In this document: piece after piece, positions 18,138 through 26,976 of the stretch | Numbering within the stretch: the first letter of the stretch is position 1 | Layout of the letters: the number at the start of each line of letters is the position of its first letter | Origin: Methanothermobacter tenebrarum | GTDB lineage: Archaea; Methanobacteriota; Methanobacteria; Methanobacteriales; DSM-23052 | Direction of reading: 5' to 3' | Assembly (NCBI RefSeq): GCF_003264935.1 | Contig: NZ_QLOE01000008.1 | Coordinates: forward strand, 1 to 63,955 | Length of the DNA stretch: 63,955 nucleotides | Made by a program: the position numbers and the translations under genes | The notes under the pieces: model-generated | What the model was told of the DNA's origin: nothing | The model's database searches: none | The model's input: only the letters and a program-made list of their open reading frames with translations

Positions 18138-18884
18138 TTAACCTTTCAACTTGTCTAGTATGTAGCGGGGTCTGCAACCATAAACTTCAATATATTTTTT
18201 TATTCTCTCCTCTTCAACGTCTAAGTGTGCCTTCACGATCTTGATGGTCTCTTTTGGCGTGTATTCTATCCTCACTACTGTGAATATCATTCCCAAGATT
18301 TTTGCGAGTATTCTTGAAAGTATGGGGATGTCTGTGAAAATATCATATTTTCTATCTCCCAGTTTTAGTCGCCATGCTGTCTGGAATATGATGTTAAGAT
18401 TCTTAAACTTCTCCTTATATTTTAGGTATTCTTTAATGCAGAGCAAATAGAAGTATGGGGTTCTCTTTGATTTTAGGGTCCATTCGCTGAAACCATGAAC
18501 ACCATCTTTTAGAAAGTGGCTATCATGGAATTTATCAGCGAACAGAATAGCATCAAAGTCTGAAAGGCGCCTATAAGCTTCATGTTTCTCTTTAACGTTC
18601 AATGACCTCTTGGTGTTATCTATTATGGTCTCGAAGACTTCCTGTGGGGTTGCTGACAAATCCTTAAGGTCGCATTCTACATTATATACTTTGAGTCCAA
18701 GTTCATCTATGGCCTGGTAAATGTTAGCTGATTTACCAGTGCCGGGGGTGCCTATAACATGTATTATATTCCCTTTTTTATACTTCAAATCCTCTAAGAC
18801 GTTTTTAAGTTTAAGGTAAGCTTGGGTTTCTACAAAAATTCTATTGTCTGAGGGCACATTTATTTTATGATCCATCACTATCAT
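18138..18884 (-). CDS. AAA-type P-loop ATPase, function unknown
   Basis: A 248-residue cytoplasmic ATPase with Walker A GTPGTGKS near residue 46. DFDAILFADKF near residue 109 may be Walker B-like, though the usual acidic pair is not clear. The C-terminus (GCRPRYILDKLKG) looks like a small helical lid. It resembles the ATPase core of Orc1/Cdc6-like or small archaeal STAND proteins but lacks a clear winged helix, so I do not call it a replication initiator. The start may be the ATG at 18884 or 18875, possibly a leaderless transcript; a TATA-like stretch lies near 18900-18911. Confidence 0.7.
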   Translation of the reverse strand: MIVMDHKINVPSDNRIFVETQAYLKLKNVLEDLKYKKGNIIHVIGTPGTGKSANIYQAIDELGLKVYNVECDLKDLSATPQEVFETIIDNTKRSLNVKEKHEAYRRLSDFDAILFADKFHDSHFLKDGVHGFSEWTLKSKRTPYFYLLCIKEYLKYKEKFKNLNIIFQTAWRLKLGDRKYDIFTDIPILSRILAKILGMIFTVVRIEYTPKETIKIVKAHLDVEEERIKKYIEVYGCRPRYILDKLKG

Positions 18885-18920
18885 ATAACTAATAATAAGA
18901 TAATATATATGGGGGTGTAA

Positions 18921-19379
18921 TTGTTGAAGATTAGAAGTAGTGCATTTAATGATGGAGAGAGAATACCAAAAAAGTATACTTGCGATGGTGAAGATGTTTC
19001 ACCACCACTCACTTGGGAGGACGTGCCTGGGGAGACTGTCACACTCACCATAATATCTGATGATCCGGATGCACCATCCAAAACTTGGACGCACTGGCTG
19101 ATATTCAACATACCACCAGAGCTTAACGGCCTCCCAGAGAATGTTGAGAAAGTTGGAGAATTGGAAAATGGGATCATGCAAGGATTTAATGACTTTGGAC
19201 GTATAGGATATGGTGGTCCATGCCCACCATCTGGCGTGCACAGATACTTCTTCAAATTATACGCACTTGACACAAGACTCAACCTTGAACCTGGAACATC
19301 CAAGGAAGAACTTCTAAAGGCTATGGAAGGACATATAATCGAAAAAGCAGAAATGATAGGATTATATTCAAGGGATTAG
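18921..19379 (+). CDS. PEBP / YbhB-family protein (Raf kinase inhibitor-like)
   Basis: A 152-residue phosphatidylethanolamine-binding-protein fold. Family signatures are CDGEDVSPPLTW, DPDAPSKTWTHW and GGPCPPSGVHRYFF, which form the anion-binding pocket. Cellular role in archaea is unknown. Start is one of two tandem TTG codons (18921 or 18924) following GGGGGTG at 18911-18917; spacing favours 18924. It is divergent from the small ATPase gene. Confidence 0.88.
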   Translation: MLKIRSSAFNDGERIPKKYTCDGEDVSPPLTWEDVPGETVTLTIISDDPDAPSKTWTHWLIFNIPPELNGLPENVEKVGELENGIMQGFNDFGRIGYGGPCPPSGVHRYFFKLYALDTRLNLEPGTSKEELLKAMEGHIIEKAEMIGLYSRD

Positions 19380-19391
19380 ACAATCGATGGT

Positions 19392-20000
19392 TTATATTCT
19401 GTTGGGTACTCTCAGTTTTGGTGGTAGTGCTTTGATTTTTGCAGGGGCTCCTATAGCAAGTGACCATGGTGGAACGTTCCTTGTTACAACGGCACCAGCA
19501 GCTACTATAGCCCCTTCTCCAACCTCAATATTTGAGAGAAAAGTCGTGTTAGCGCCTATGGACGCCCCCTTCCTTATTATAGGGCCTCTGAGTTTATATT
19601 TAACCCTTACGGGGTATCTGTCATTGGTGAAACAAGCGCATGGTCCTATGAAGACATTATCCTCGATATAACTTTTTTTCGGCAAGTAAACATTGGATTG
19701 TATGCTCACATTATCCCCGATCTTGGAATGTCCCTCTATGACAGTATTAGTACCTATAAGGACATCATCTCCAATTGTTGTTTTCTCCCGGATCAATACA
19801 TTATGGCCTGTGCGTAGATTGTCTCCAATGGTCACATCATTATAAATAACAGTATTAGATCTTATAAGGGGGTTTTTACCTATAATCGGGGGCTTGCTGA
19901 ACTTCTTATAACCATAACCTATTATTATATTCTCTGTCTCCCTTTTACGGATCCATTCTTCCTCCCTATCCCCGAAAAGAAGGCTTCTAATATCTGGCAT
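19392..20000 (-). CDS. Hexapeptide-repeat acyltransferase (left-handed beta-helix)
   Basis: A 202-residue protein with many imperfect hexapeptide turns (for example VTIGDN, TTIGDD, SKIGDN, VEGEGA-like turns) ending in GAPAKI, the usual close of such transferases. Members acetylate or acylate sugars for surface polysaccharides; the substrate here is unknown. ATG at 20000 chosen because GGGTGA lies seven bases upstream; longer starts at 20015 and 20024 are less supported. No glycosyltransferase is adjacent. Confidence 0.82.
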   Translation of the reverse strand: MPDIRSLLFGDREEEWIRKRETENIIIGYGYKKFSKPPIIGKNPLIRSNTVIYNDVTIGDNLRTGHNVLIREKTTIGDDVLIGTNTVIEGHSKIGDNVSIQSNVYLPKKSYIEDNVFIGPCACFTNDRYPVRVKYKLRGPIIRKGASIGANTTFLSNIEVGEGAIVAAGAVVTRNVPPWSLAIGAPAKIKALPPKLRVPNRI

Positions 20001-20091
20001 TACAATTTCACCCATTCTTTCCAATAAAACCTAGTGGCACCCCAAGTATCTGGGATCCGATTTATTACCTATCATCCCCTTATTATATTAT

Positions 20092-21099
20092 ATGGAGTCC
20101 TCATATTTAAAGAAGATGATAGAAGAACTTAGAGAAGAGATAGGCCATGAAAGGGTTGATGTAAACATCAAGGAGGCCATTTTTAACAAGAGAAAAGATG
20201 AACTCATCATAATAGCCCCTGACAGGTCAGATAAATCCGCTATAATAGGAAAGGGTGGATGGGTTGCGGGTAGGCTTAAAGAAGCCCTTGGAGTTGGCAG
20301 AGTCCATGTTGAAGCCTATACCGATATAATCCTGAAAAAGTATAGGATAAAACTTTCACTAGATAAAATAGAGTCCTTAATAAAAAAGGGAATATTCCCA
20401 GACCAATTAAAGGTTTTCAGGGATCTTCTCCAAGAAAGGCTGGATAAGATCCCAGAATTCGATCTCTTGGAGTATAAAATTGAGGACTTGAAAGGAGAGG
20501 CTATAGTAGCATTATCTGGTGGAGTTGACAGCAGCTTTTCCACAATAATCGCAAAAAACCTCGGTTTTGAAATAAAAGCCGTGACAGTAGACCCTGGGAG
20601 CATAATATTACCAAGACATGTTAAAGAAAACATAAAAAGACTATCCAAGACATTGAAAATAGAACACGAATATATTAAGGCCGATTTTTCAGATATTATA
20701 AAAGAGGCCCTTGAGGGGAAATTCCACCCATGTGGAAGATGCTCCAAGAGGATAAATGATAAAATATTAGATTATGCAAGGGATCAGAATATTAAAATTG
20801 TAATATTCGGCGATTTACTACCCACATCATCCCAGGCTGTAAATCTGGGAGATGATATTCTGAGGCTGAACCTCCCAGCACTCCTCGCAGCATCTAAACA
20901 AGAAGTAAAAAGGGTAGTCTCGCAATTCAATATCAGAGGATACGAAGTTTTTGGGTGCCCCCTCCTCGGAGAAGTGCATAAAAAATTCCCACACCTCAGA
21001 CGATACTCAATACAGAGGATACTAAGGGAGACACGCGCCGGAATATTAGAACCTGGAGAGGCGCTAACCCTTATCCTAGGCCTATTCAAAGAACTTTAA
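20092..21099 (+). CDS. KH-domain / PP-loop ATPase fusion, possible RNA-modifying enzyme
   Basis: A 335-residue protein in two parts. The N-terminal ~85 residues look like a KH RNA-binding domain with the GxxG loop GKGG at 53-56. The rest is a PP-loop ATP pyrophosphatase with SGGVDSS at 142-148, which adenylates its substrate, and a CGRC pair at 214-217 that could hold metal or sulfur. PP-loop enzymes with such cysteines include tRNA thiolases (TtuA/Ncs6 type), so a tRNA or rRNA modification role is a reasonable inference but unproven. Monocistronic; its 3' end overlaps a convergent small gene by 18 bases. Confidence 0.75.
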   Translation: MESSYLKKMIEELREEIGHERVDVNIKEAIFNKRKDELIIIAPDRSDKSAIIGKGGWVAGRLKEALGVGRVHVEAYTDIILKKYRIKLSLDKIESLIKKGIFPDQLKVFRDLLQERLDKIPEFDLLEYKIEDLKGEAIVALSGGVDSSFSTIIAKNLGFEIKAVTVDPGSIILPRHVKENIKRLSKTLKIEHEYIKADFSDIIKEALEGKFHPCGRCSKRINDKILDYARDQNIKIVIFGDLLPTSSQAVNLGDDILRLNLPALLAASKQEVKRVVSQFNIRGYEVFGCPLLGEVHKKFPHLRRYSIQRILRETRAGILEPGEALTLILGLFKEL

Positions 21100-21222
21100 T
21101 ATACCATAGACAATCAAGAAGATACCCACGAGATAACCTACAAGATAAGGGTATATGATCATTAATATGCCTATAATTATTGCAAGAATTCCTATTACGC
21201 GGGGGTCAGTTTTCGCTTCCAT
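21082..21222 (-). CDS. Small DUF3096-like membrane protein
   Basis: A 46-residue open frame starting at an ATG. Two short hydrophobic stretches (residues ~9-23 and ~26-41) are separated by a YPYLVGY turn, matching the layout of DUF3096 proteins. No SD is visible, but TATATATAT at 21244-21252 lies at the distance expected for a leaderless transcript beginning at or near the ATG. It overlaps the end of the convergent KH/PP-loop gene by 18 bases. Function unknown; similar tiny proteins are common in archaeal membranes. Confidence 0.7.
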   Translation of the reverse strand: MEAKTDPRVIGILAIIIGILMIIYPYLVGYLVGIFLIVYGILKFFE

Positions 21223-21256
21223 ACAATATGATAAGATAATAGGATATATATATAGA

Positions 21257-22678
21257 TTATGATGAGGTTATTGATTTAAGCTCATTTTTAATATAGGTTT
21301 TCAATTTTTTGATAGACTCCTCCACCATCCTCGGGGAAGGACCCCCTGGGACATTCCGCGCCTTGACATTTTCCATGGGGTCAATGACTCTTCTTATAAT
21401 ATCATTATCTAATCTGAGTTTTTCCCCGGTGACCTCCTCACTAATCTTGTCCAGTAGGATAGTATCAACATCTAATAGACTTAAACCTTCATTTATAAGA
21501 TGGTTGATGAGGCGTCCCACTATTTGATGAGCTGTCCTAAAAGGGATTTTCCTCTCTTTCACAATAGCATCTGCAAGGTCTGTTGCCGTGGCGAAATTGG
21601 AAATCGCAAGTTCGAAACCCCTCTCCTTGTCCACTTTAACCGTCGATAACATCCTCCTAACTATATGGATCATGTCATAGCATGTCTCAACAGCATCCCA
21701 AAGATGTGGTGTGACCTCTTGAAGATCACGATTATATGTATATGGTAGACCCTTTAAGATCCCAAGGACGCCCATAAGATTACTATAAATGTTTGATGTT
21801 CTGGCCCTAGCTATCTCAGCAACATCCGGATTCTTTTTCTGGGGCATTATAGATGATGTTGATGAGAATTCATCAGCCAATTCTATCAAATTGAACTCAT
21901 AGGTGCTCCAGAGTATTATCTCTTCACAGATCCTGCTCAAGTTCGCGGCTATCATTGAAAGGTCGAATATGGTCTCTGCTATGAAGTCTCGGCTACTTAC
22001 AGCATCCATTGAATTTTCCATGTAATCACTGAATCCTAGTAATCTTGTTGTAAGTTTTCTATTTATTGGGAAGCTAGTTGTTGTCAAGGCCGCGGAACCC
22101 AAAGGGTTAACGTCGACTCGACTATAAGTGTCCTTTAGACGTTCATAATCTCTTTTAAATGCATGGGCATATGCGAGTAAGTGGTGTGCGAATGTGGTGA
22201 CCTGGGCGTGTTGAAGGTGTGTGTAACCTACTATGATTGTCTCTTTATGGTCTTCAGCCATCTTAACTAAAAGTTGCATGAAATGTAAGAGTTCTTTTTG
22301 TATTTCTCGTATTTTTTCTTTGAGGGCGAGTCTGAGGTCTGTTGCTACTTGGTCGTTTCTTGATTTCCCTGTGTGCATGAAACCGGCTTCTTCCCCCACC
22401 CTTTCCGTGACATATTCTTCTATGGCCATGTGGATATCTTCGATTGATGGATCCAAATTGAGAGCTTCTATACCCTCTTTTTCAAGTTCTTCTAGGACTT
22501 TTATTATCCTATTGGCGGTTTTTTCGCTGATTATCCTCTCTTGGGCTAGCATCCTGGTGTGGGCTATGTTACATTTTATATCGGCGTGGAATATGTGGTG
22601 GTCGAATTCTAGGGATGATGTGAATTTGGCAGCTTCTTCATCCATCCTTTTTTGCAGTCTGCCGCCTCTAAGGTTCAA
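21257..22678 (-). CDS. argH: Argininosuccinate lyase
   Basis: Last step of arginine synthesis: argininosuccinate to arginine and fumarate. The fumarase/aspartase signature [11 protein letters not shown] is near residue 280, with GYTHLQHAQ near 155; 473 residues is normal length. TTG start supported by GGAGGAT four to five bases upstream. It is the last gene of the long information-processing cluster, 14 bases after S27ae. No other arg gene is nearby. Confidence 0.95.
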   Translation of the reverse strand: MNLRGGRLQKRMDEEAAKFTSSLEFDHHIFHADIKCNIAHTRMLAQERIISEKTANRIIKVLEELEKEGIEALNLDPSIEDIHMAIEEYVTERVGEEAGFMHTGKSRNDQVATDLRLALKEKIREIQKELLHFMQLLVKMAEDHKETIIVGYTHLQHAQVTTFAHHLLAYAHAFKRDYERLKDTYSRVDVNPLGSAALTTTSFPINRKLTTRLLGFSDYMENSMDAVSSRDFIAETIFDLSMIAANLSRICEEIILWSTYEFNLIELADEFSSTSSIMPQKKNPDVAEIARARTSNIYSNLMGVLGILKGLPYTYNRDLQEVTPHLWDAVETCYDMIHIVRRMLSTVKVDKERGFELAISNFATATDLADAIVKERKIPFRTAHQIVGRLINHLINEGLSLLDVDTILLDKISEEVTGEKLRLDNDIIRRVIDPMENVKARNVPGGPSPRMVEESIKKLKTYIKNELKSITSS

Positions 22679-22692
22679 TTATCCTCCATCCT

Positions 22693-22845
22693 CTACCTGT
22701 TCTTCCATTGGGTGTACCCACATTTTCCACACGCGTATCTGTCCCCATGGTCGGCCATGAAAACTCCGCTTGAACATCTGGGACAGAATGGGTTTTTCCT
22801 CTTGATCTTATCCTCTTTGACTTCATATAATTTATATTTGCTCAT
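22693..22845 (-). CDS. rps27ae: 30S ribosomal protein S27ae
   Basis: A 50-residue ribosomal protein with a zinc ribbon: CPRC near residue 21 and CGKC near 39. It begins MSKYKLYEVK and ends GYTQWKNR, typical of archaeal S27ae without the ubiquitin fusion of eukaryotes. Its ATG overlaps the S24e stop (ATGA), so the two are translationally coupled. Confidence 0.95.
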   Translation of the reverse strand: MSKYKLYEVKEDKIKRKNPFCPRCSSGVFMADHGDRYACGKCGYTQWKNR

Positions 22846-23147
22846 TCTTCTCCCTCGGTTTCCATTTTCTCCTCTAGGTTCTTTTCTATGACATGTTTCT
22901 GTTCGATCTCTTCTAGTGCTTTTTTGTCCTGGTAGAGTTTAGCATATCCTTTGGCTTTGCCTTCTCCAAAGTATGGTTTTAGGGCGTCTACAACAAGGAG
23001 ATCCTTATCAGAGTTTAGCATGGCGACTAGTTTCTTTTTAACTTCGAGTATTTTTGGTGTTGGCTCTCCATGATATAAGCATTCAAATTTTATCTCAGTC
23101 CTTGAAAGGAGCGGGTTTTCCTTTTCATCTGTTATTTTGATCTCCAT
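22842..23147 (-). CDS. rps24e: 30S ribosomal protein S24e
   Basis: A 101-residue small-subunit protein. It begins MEIKITDEKENPLLSRTEI, and has the central segment LVVDALKPYFGEGKAKGYAK that characterises S24e. It overlaps dephospho-CoA kinase upstream by 23 bases and S27ae downstream by 4. Confidence 0.95.
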   Translation of the reverse strand: MEIKITDEKENPLLSRTEIKFECLYHGEPTPKILEVKKKLVAMLNSDKDLLVVDALKPYFGEGKAKGYAKLYQDKKALEEIEQKHVIEKNLEEKMETEGEE

Positions 23148-23634
23148 CTGCTCTTACCTCCTTGAATTCTCTAATTATATTTTCTGCTTTTTGCTTCATC
23201 TTTTCTGCTTTGATTAGGACAACACCCTCATTGGGTTGTCCATATAATATAATAGCATCTGCTGGTGCTAATATGATTGATGGTAAAACTGCAAGGTCCT
23301 CCTCGCCATCTACTATGATAAGGAAATTATCCCCAGATTTGATAGCCTTTTTTATAGTTGTCCAGAGTTCATCTGTTATGGTTCCAGGGGGATTTTCACA
23401 TTTTAGGATTTTAGCATCATATCTAATCTTGTAATTTGAGGCTTTCCTCTGAACCCGATTATCTATTATAGCTAAGCGGGGTTTTAAACCTGCCTGGAGT
23501 AGTCTATGTGTTGTAACATCACCCACTGAGATTATAAATGCACCCTCTGGTATGGGCGCCTCCATGGGTGAAGGGTATAATCTCCCAAGAGGTTCCTTTA
23601 ATTTTCTCCTTAATCTCCTTGGTAGGATTAACAC
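23125..23634 (-). CDS. GTP-dependent dephospho-CoA kinase (DUF359 family)
   Basis: Final step of coenzyme A synthesis in archaea, using GTP rather than ATP. The 169-residue protein has the DUF359 segments SVGDVTTHRLL, IIDNRVQRK, NPPGTI, VDGEEDLAVLP and YGQPNEGVV. GTG start. It sits between Spt4 and S24e, a neighbourhood conserved in archaea that helped define this family. Confidence 0.9.
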   Translation of the reverse strand: MLILPRRLRRKLKEPLGRLYPSPMEAPIPEGAFIISVGDVTTHRLLQAGLKPRLAIIDNRVQRKASNYKIRYDAKILKCENPPGTITDELWTTIKKAIKSGDNFLIIVDGEEDLAVLPSIILAPADAIILYGQPNEGVVLIKAEKMKQKAENIIREFKEVRADGDQNNR

Positions 23635-23635
23635 T

Positions 23636-23818
23636 TTATCTGACCCTCAGCGCATATTCACCAGGTTTGTTAATTGATAATTCCTTGGCTATCCGGGACT
23701 TTTCAGGGTTGATTATGATTAGCACTCCACTCCAATTAGTGGATGTTAATCCTCCACAATCTGGGCAACGTTCTTCTTCTGTAATCCTCTTACATTTAGT
23801 GCAAGCTTTGAGTGTCAT
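23636..23818 (-). CDS. spt4: Transcription elongation factor Spt4 (RpoE'')
   Basis: A 60-residue zinc-ribbon protein with CTKC at residues ~6-9 and CPDC at ~18-21. Spt4 pairs with Spt5/NusG on elongating RNA polymerase. The start overlaps the stop of rpoE' (ATGA), the standard archaeal arrangement. The partner Spt5 is not in this window. Confidence 0.95.
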   Translation of the reverse strand: MTLKACTKCKRITEEERCPDCGGLTSTNWSGVLIIINPEKSRIAKELSINKPGEYALRVR

Positions 23819-24366
23819 TTTTTACTCTTCCTCTTCTCCTCTTCAATCCATTCAAGCCTTCCAAGTCCTGGCTGTCTCATGGTGAGGCCTATCTTTATCT
23901 TCCCTTCTTCTTTAAGGCTTAATGAGACTATCCTGGCCCTTACACGGTTGCCTTCTTCGAGTCTCCTGTTAGTCTCTTTACCGACTAGGACGCGCTTCTT
24001 GGCATCATATGTTATGAAATCATCTGTAACCTGTGAAACATGGACTAGACCATCCATGGGTCCTATCCTGACGAATGCACCGAATTCCGCTATCTCGATC
24101 ACTTCACCCTCTACTACTTCCTGGAGTTCAGGTTTGAAGAAGAGTGCGTTGAATGTTACTTCATGGTAGGCGGCCCCGTCACCCATTATAACCTTGCCTA
24201 CTCCTATGTTTTCTATGTCTATTACTGTGAGCATCTGTCCAAGTTTCTTATCTATTTTACCTACATAGGTTTCGTTGAGTATGTCAAATGTAACCTCCTC
24301 TAGGGGCTCTTCAAACCGGTGTGGTGGTATTCTAACCGTGTCTATGATTTTTGTCTTATAGTACAA
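23815..24366 (-). CDS. rpoE1: DNA-directed RNA polymerase subunit E' (Rpo7)
   Basis: Stalk subunit of archaeal RNA polymerase, 183 residues. An N-terminal RNP-like domain ([17 protein letters not shown]) is followed by an S1/OB RNA-binding domain ([20 protein letters not shown]). TTG start following GGGGATA. It is coupled with Spt4. The partner Rpo4 is not seen here. Confidence 0.95.
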   Translation of the reverse strand: MYYKTKIIDTVRIPPHRFEEPLEEVTFDILNETYVGKIDKKLGQMLTVIDIENIGVGKVIMGDGAAYHEVTFNALFFKPELQEVVEGEVIEIAEFGAFVRIGPMDGLVHVSQVTDDFITYDAKKRVLVGKETNRRLEEGNRVRARIVSLSLKEEGKIKIGLTMRQPGLGRLEWIEEEKRKSKK

Positions 24367-24387
24367 GGTATCCCCCTATCCAAAACT

Positions 24388-24918
24388 TTATTCTGGGTAT
24401 TTTTCTTTATATAATTCTACTGAGTGGGTGACCGCATCTAATGCTTTTTGCCGGCCTTCCCATCCTATTATCTCGGTATTTTTATCTTCGAGTTTCTTGT
24501 ATTCCTCGAAGAAGTGGGCTATCTCTTTTAGAATGTGTGGGTGGATGTCACTGATATCATTCACGTCATTATAATGGGGGTCTTTGACTGGTACTGCGAG
24601 TATCTTATCGTCCTGGTCGCCGCTGTCAATCATCTTCATCAGTCCTATTGGCCTTGATTCGATGATGCAACCAGGGAATGTAGCCTCGTCTATGAGTACG
24701 AGGATGTCCATCGGATCCCCGTCGTCGTATAGTGTCTGTGGTATTATACCATAATCTGCAGGGTAGAAGAATGGTGAATATAATACCCTGTCGAGTGAAA
24801 AGGCTTCTAGGTCCTTGTCATACTCGTACTTGTTCCTTGAACCCTTCGGTATTTCGATTATGGCATATACAACCTCGGGGATTGATGGCCCCGGTTTAAT
24901 ATCCTTCCAGAGATTCAT
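24388..24918 (-). CDS. ppa: Inorganic pyrophosphatase
   Basis: Soluble family I pyrophosphatase of 176 residues that hydrolyses PPi from biosynthetic reactions. The catalytic signature [11 protein letters not shown] (residues ~65-75) and YPADYGIIP are present. An AGGAG SD lies just upstream of the ATG. Confidence 0.95.
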   Translation of the reverse strand: MNLWKDIKPGPSIPEVVYAIIEIPKGSRNKYEYDKDLEAFSLDRVLYSPFFYPADYGIIPQTLYDDGDPMDILVLIDEATFPGCIIESRPIGLMKMIDSGDQDDKILAVPVKDPHYNDVNDISDIHPHILKEIAHFFEEYKKLEDKNTEIIGWEGRQKALDAVTHSVELYKEKYPE

Positions 24919-24945
24919 ATTCTACTCCTCCCATTATCCATTTTT

Positions 24946-25343
24946 TTATGTGATGTATCCGTTGATGGTGAGATATTTTTTCTGTCGTAGGTAAATGACT
25001 GGCACGCCTTTTCTGCGCGCCTTTTTTCTAAGTTCTTTATCATTTGTGCATAGTATATCTGATAAGCGTATTAGCGCATCATCCACGCTTTCACCCTCAT
25101 TCAGGGGGAGGTTGACGATTTTGAAAGGTCCTGTTTTCGCTAATTTGAGGGCTATTCGCGCGGCGATCCTATCCTTCCCCTTGGATTTCATTTTAATCTT
25201 TTTGAGTTCGTCTATTACGAATGATGGGATGATAAATTCGCCATTGGGTGCTATTTTCTCCAGTTCAGAGATGATATCAACCTTGAACTGGAATGGTATC
25301 ATAAAAAATTTGTGTCGATGATGATCCTATTTGATGATACCAT
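24946..25343 (-). CDS. PIN-domain (FCF1-like) nuclease, broken by a one-base frameshift near the start
   Basis: PIN-domain RNase-like protein, about 132 residues if intact. An ATG at 25343, overlapping the end of eIF2-gamma by 17 bases, reads [13 protein letters not shown], with the catalytic first Asp of PIN domains. It then hits TGA after a run of six T (minus strand, 25303-25308). One extra T restores the frame to [11 protein letters not shown] and the rest of the domain (later [17 protein letters not shown]). As sequenced, only the part from 25302 (118 residues) is open, and it lacks the DTN motif. Sequencing error or a real broken gene are both possible. Confidence 0.75.
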
Positions 25344-26553
25344 ATCCTATCAGCCTCCATCTTGCACCTACCCGCCTTGATAATGCTATTCGCTGACCAT
25401 CCTCTGCGCAGGCTGGTAACTTTAATGTGATATCAGCATCGTTTTCCCTCGCAGAGGTTACAATACCTACTGTGGTTGTTGTCCCCACGTTGATCATAAG
25501 GGGTTCATTTGTCCTTATAGGTTCAACCTTTGCCTCTTCCTCTGTGCCAACGATCCTCTCTAATAGGTGTGTTTCAATGGTGAGATTGTGTCTAACAGGT
25601 GGTAGTGTGTCTGGTTCGCCCACCACTGAACCTGATAGGGAATCTGCTTTTGTAAGTGATGGATCTAATTTTGTACCCACACCTACAAGGCCTCCTGGTC
25701 CAACTTCTTCCATTGGCTCCCCACCTGCAACTAACCCGACTATCTCTGAATAGAGGCTGTTCCATGATGCTCTACCATCCTTTTTGACTTGTATTCCAGG
25801 TTTTATCTCTATTTCGTCCCCGACCCGGAATTTGCCCTGTATCAGTGATCCGCCGATAACCCCACCCTTTAATTGGTCCGGGGTGGCTCCTGGCTTGTTT
25901 ATATCAAAAGAACGGGCTACGTACATCCTAGCCGGTTTTTTAAGATCCCTTTTAGGCGTTTTAATATTTTCTTCTATTGCCTGGATTAATATGTCGATGT
26001 TAGCCCCTTGTTGGGCTGATACGGGTATTATCGGCGCATCAGCTGCACATGTGCCCTTCACGAACTCTTTGATCTCCTTATAATTTTCTATGGCCCTTTC
26101 CTTTGATACTATGTCTATCTTGTTCTGGACTACGATAACATCTTTAACTCCTATGACATCGAGGGCCATGAGATGTTCCTTTGTCTGTGGTTGGGGACAA
26201 GGTTCATTAGCTGCTATTACGAGTATTGCACCGTCCATGATAGCGGCGCCGGATAACATTGTCGCCATGAGTGTTTCATGGCCTGGAGCATCTACGAATG
26301 ATACTTTCCTTAAAAATTCTGTCTCGGAACCGCAGTATTCACATTTTTCCTTTGTTGTGTAGGATTGGGGTGGTGGACAATTGGGACACTTCCTAAAGGT
26401 TATATCCGCGTATCCTAGGCGGATGGATATTCCCCTTTTAGTCTCCTCGCTATGGGTGTCTGTCCACACCCCTGATAGAGCCTTTGTGAGTGTTGTCTTC
26501 CCATGATCGACGTGCCCTACAAGGCCAATATTTATCTCGGATTGTTTTTTCAC
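25327..26553 (-). CDS. eif2g: Translation initiation factor 2 subunit gamma
   Basis: GTPase subunit of aIF2, which brings initiator Met-tRNA to the ribosome. The 408-residue protein has GHVDHGKTT (G1), DAPGHE (G3) and NKID (G4), plus the gamma-specific zinc knuckle CPNCPPP...CEYCG inserted near residues 57-76. GTG start with AGGTG upstream. Alpha and beta subunits are not in the window. Confidence 0.96.
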   Translation of the reverse strand: MKKQSEINIGLVGHVDHGKTTLTKALSGVWTDTHSEETKRGISIRLGYADITFRKCPNCPPPQSYTTKEKCEYCGSETEFLRKVSFVDAPGHETLMATMLSGAAIMDGAILVIAANEPCPQPQTKEHLMALDVIGVKDVIVVQNKIDIVSKERAIENYKEIKEFVKGTCAADAPIIPVSAQQGANIDILIQAIEENIKTPKRDLKKPARMYVARSFDINKPGATPDQLKGGVIGGSLIQGKFRVGDEIEIKPGIQVKKDGRASWNSLYSEIVGLVAGGEPMEEVGPGGLVGVGTKLDPSLTKADSLSGSVVGEPDTLPPVRHNLTIETHLLERIVGTEEEAKVEPIRTNEPLMINVGTTTTVGIVTSARENDADITLKLPACAEDGQRIALSRRVGARWRLIGYGIIK

Positions 26554-26575
26554 AAGGATACACCTATAAGTTTTT

Positions 26576-26956
26576 TTATTCTTCCTCTGAACTTATAAGT
26601 TCTTCTAGGGGTTTATCACCCCTTTTAGTTACTACGGTATTTATTTGAACGATATCCTCGGATATAACGTTACCCCTTAAGGTTTTGCGTCTTCTTTCAC
26701 CCTTGCGCTTTGGCTTGTAACCTGGGCCGGCCGAGACTAGACTTCTAACCCGTCTGGGGCCTGGTATATCCTTTCTCATTGGGAAACCGTCTTTATCGCT
26801 TCCACCGGTTATTTTTAACTTGTAACCTTTTAGTCCGATTATTGAACCTTCGAATTCGTCCCCTATTGCGAGTCCTATGAGTTTTCTCTCCTGTGAGGGG
26901 TCTGTTTCCATTTGGATGCTTTTTTCTTTATCGGAGATTACTATTTTGAAAGGCAC
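26576..26956 (-). CDS. rps6e: 30S ribosomal protein S6e
   Basis: A 126-residue ribosomal protein ([14 protein letters not shown] at the N-terminus, then [13 protein letters not shown]). I chose GTG at 26956 because GGGAGG (26967-26972) lies about ten bases upstream and S6e proteins begin near this residue. Upstream in-frame ATGs at 26974 and 26995 would overlap or abut the IF2 gene and add residues unlike the family. Confidence 0.92.
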   Translation of the reverse strand: MPFKIVISDKEKSIQMETDPSQERKLIGLAIGDEFEGSIIGLKGYKLKITGGSDKDGFPMRKDIPGPRRVRSLVSAGPGYKPKRKGERRRKTLRGNVISEDIVQINTVVTKRGDKPLEELISSEEE

Positions 26957-26976
26957 TGTAATCTTCCCTCCCATAA

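Noticed and set aside
18138-18884. Orc1/Cdc6 replication initiator
   Set aside because: It has the P-loop but lacks a convincing winged-helix DNA-binding domain, and is shorter than the usual ~380-400 residues.
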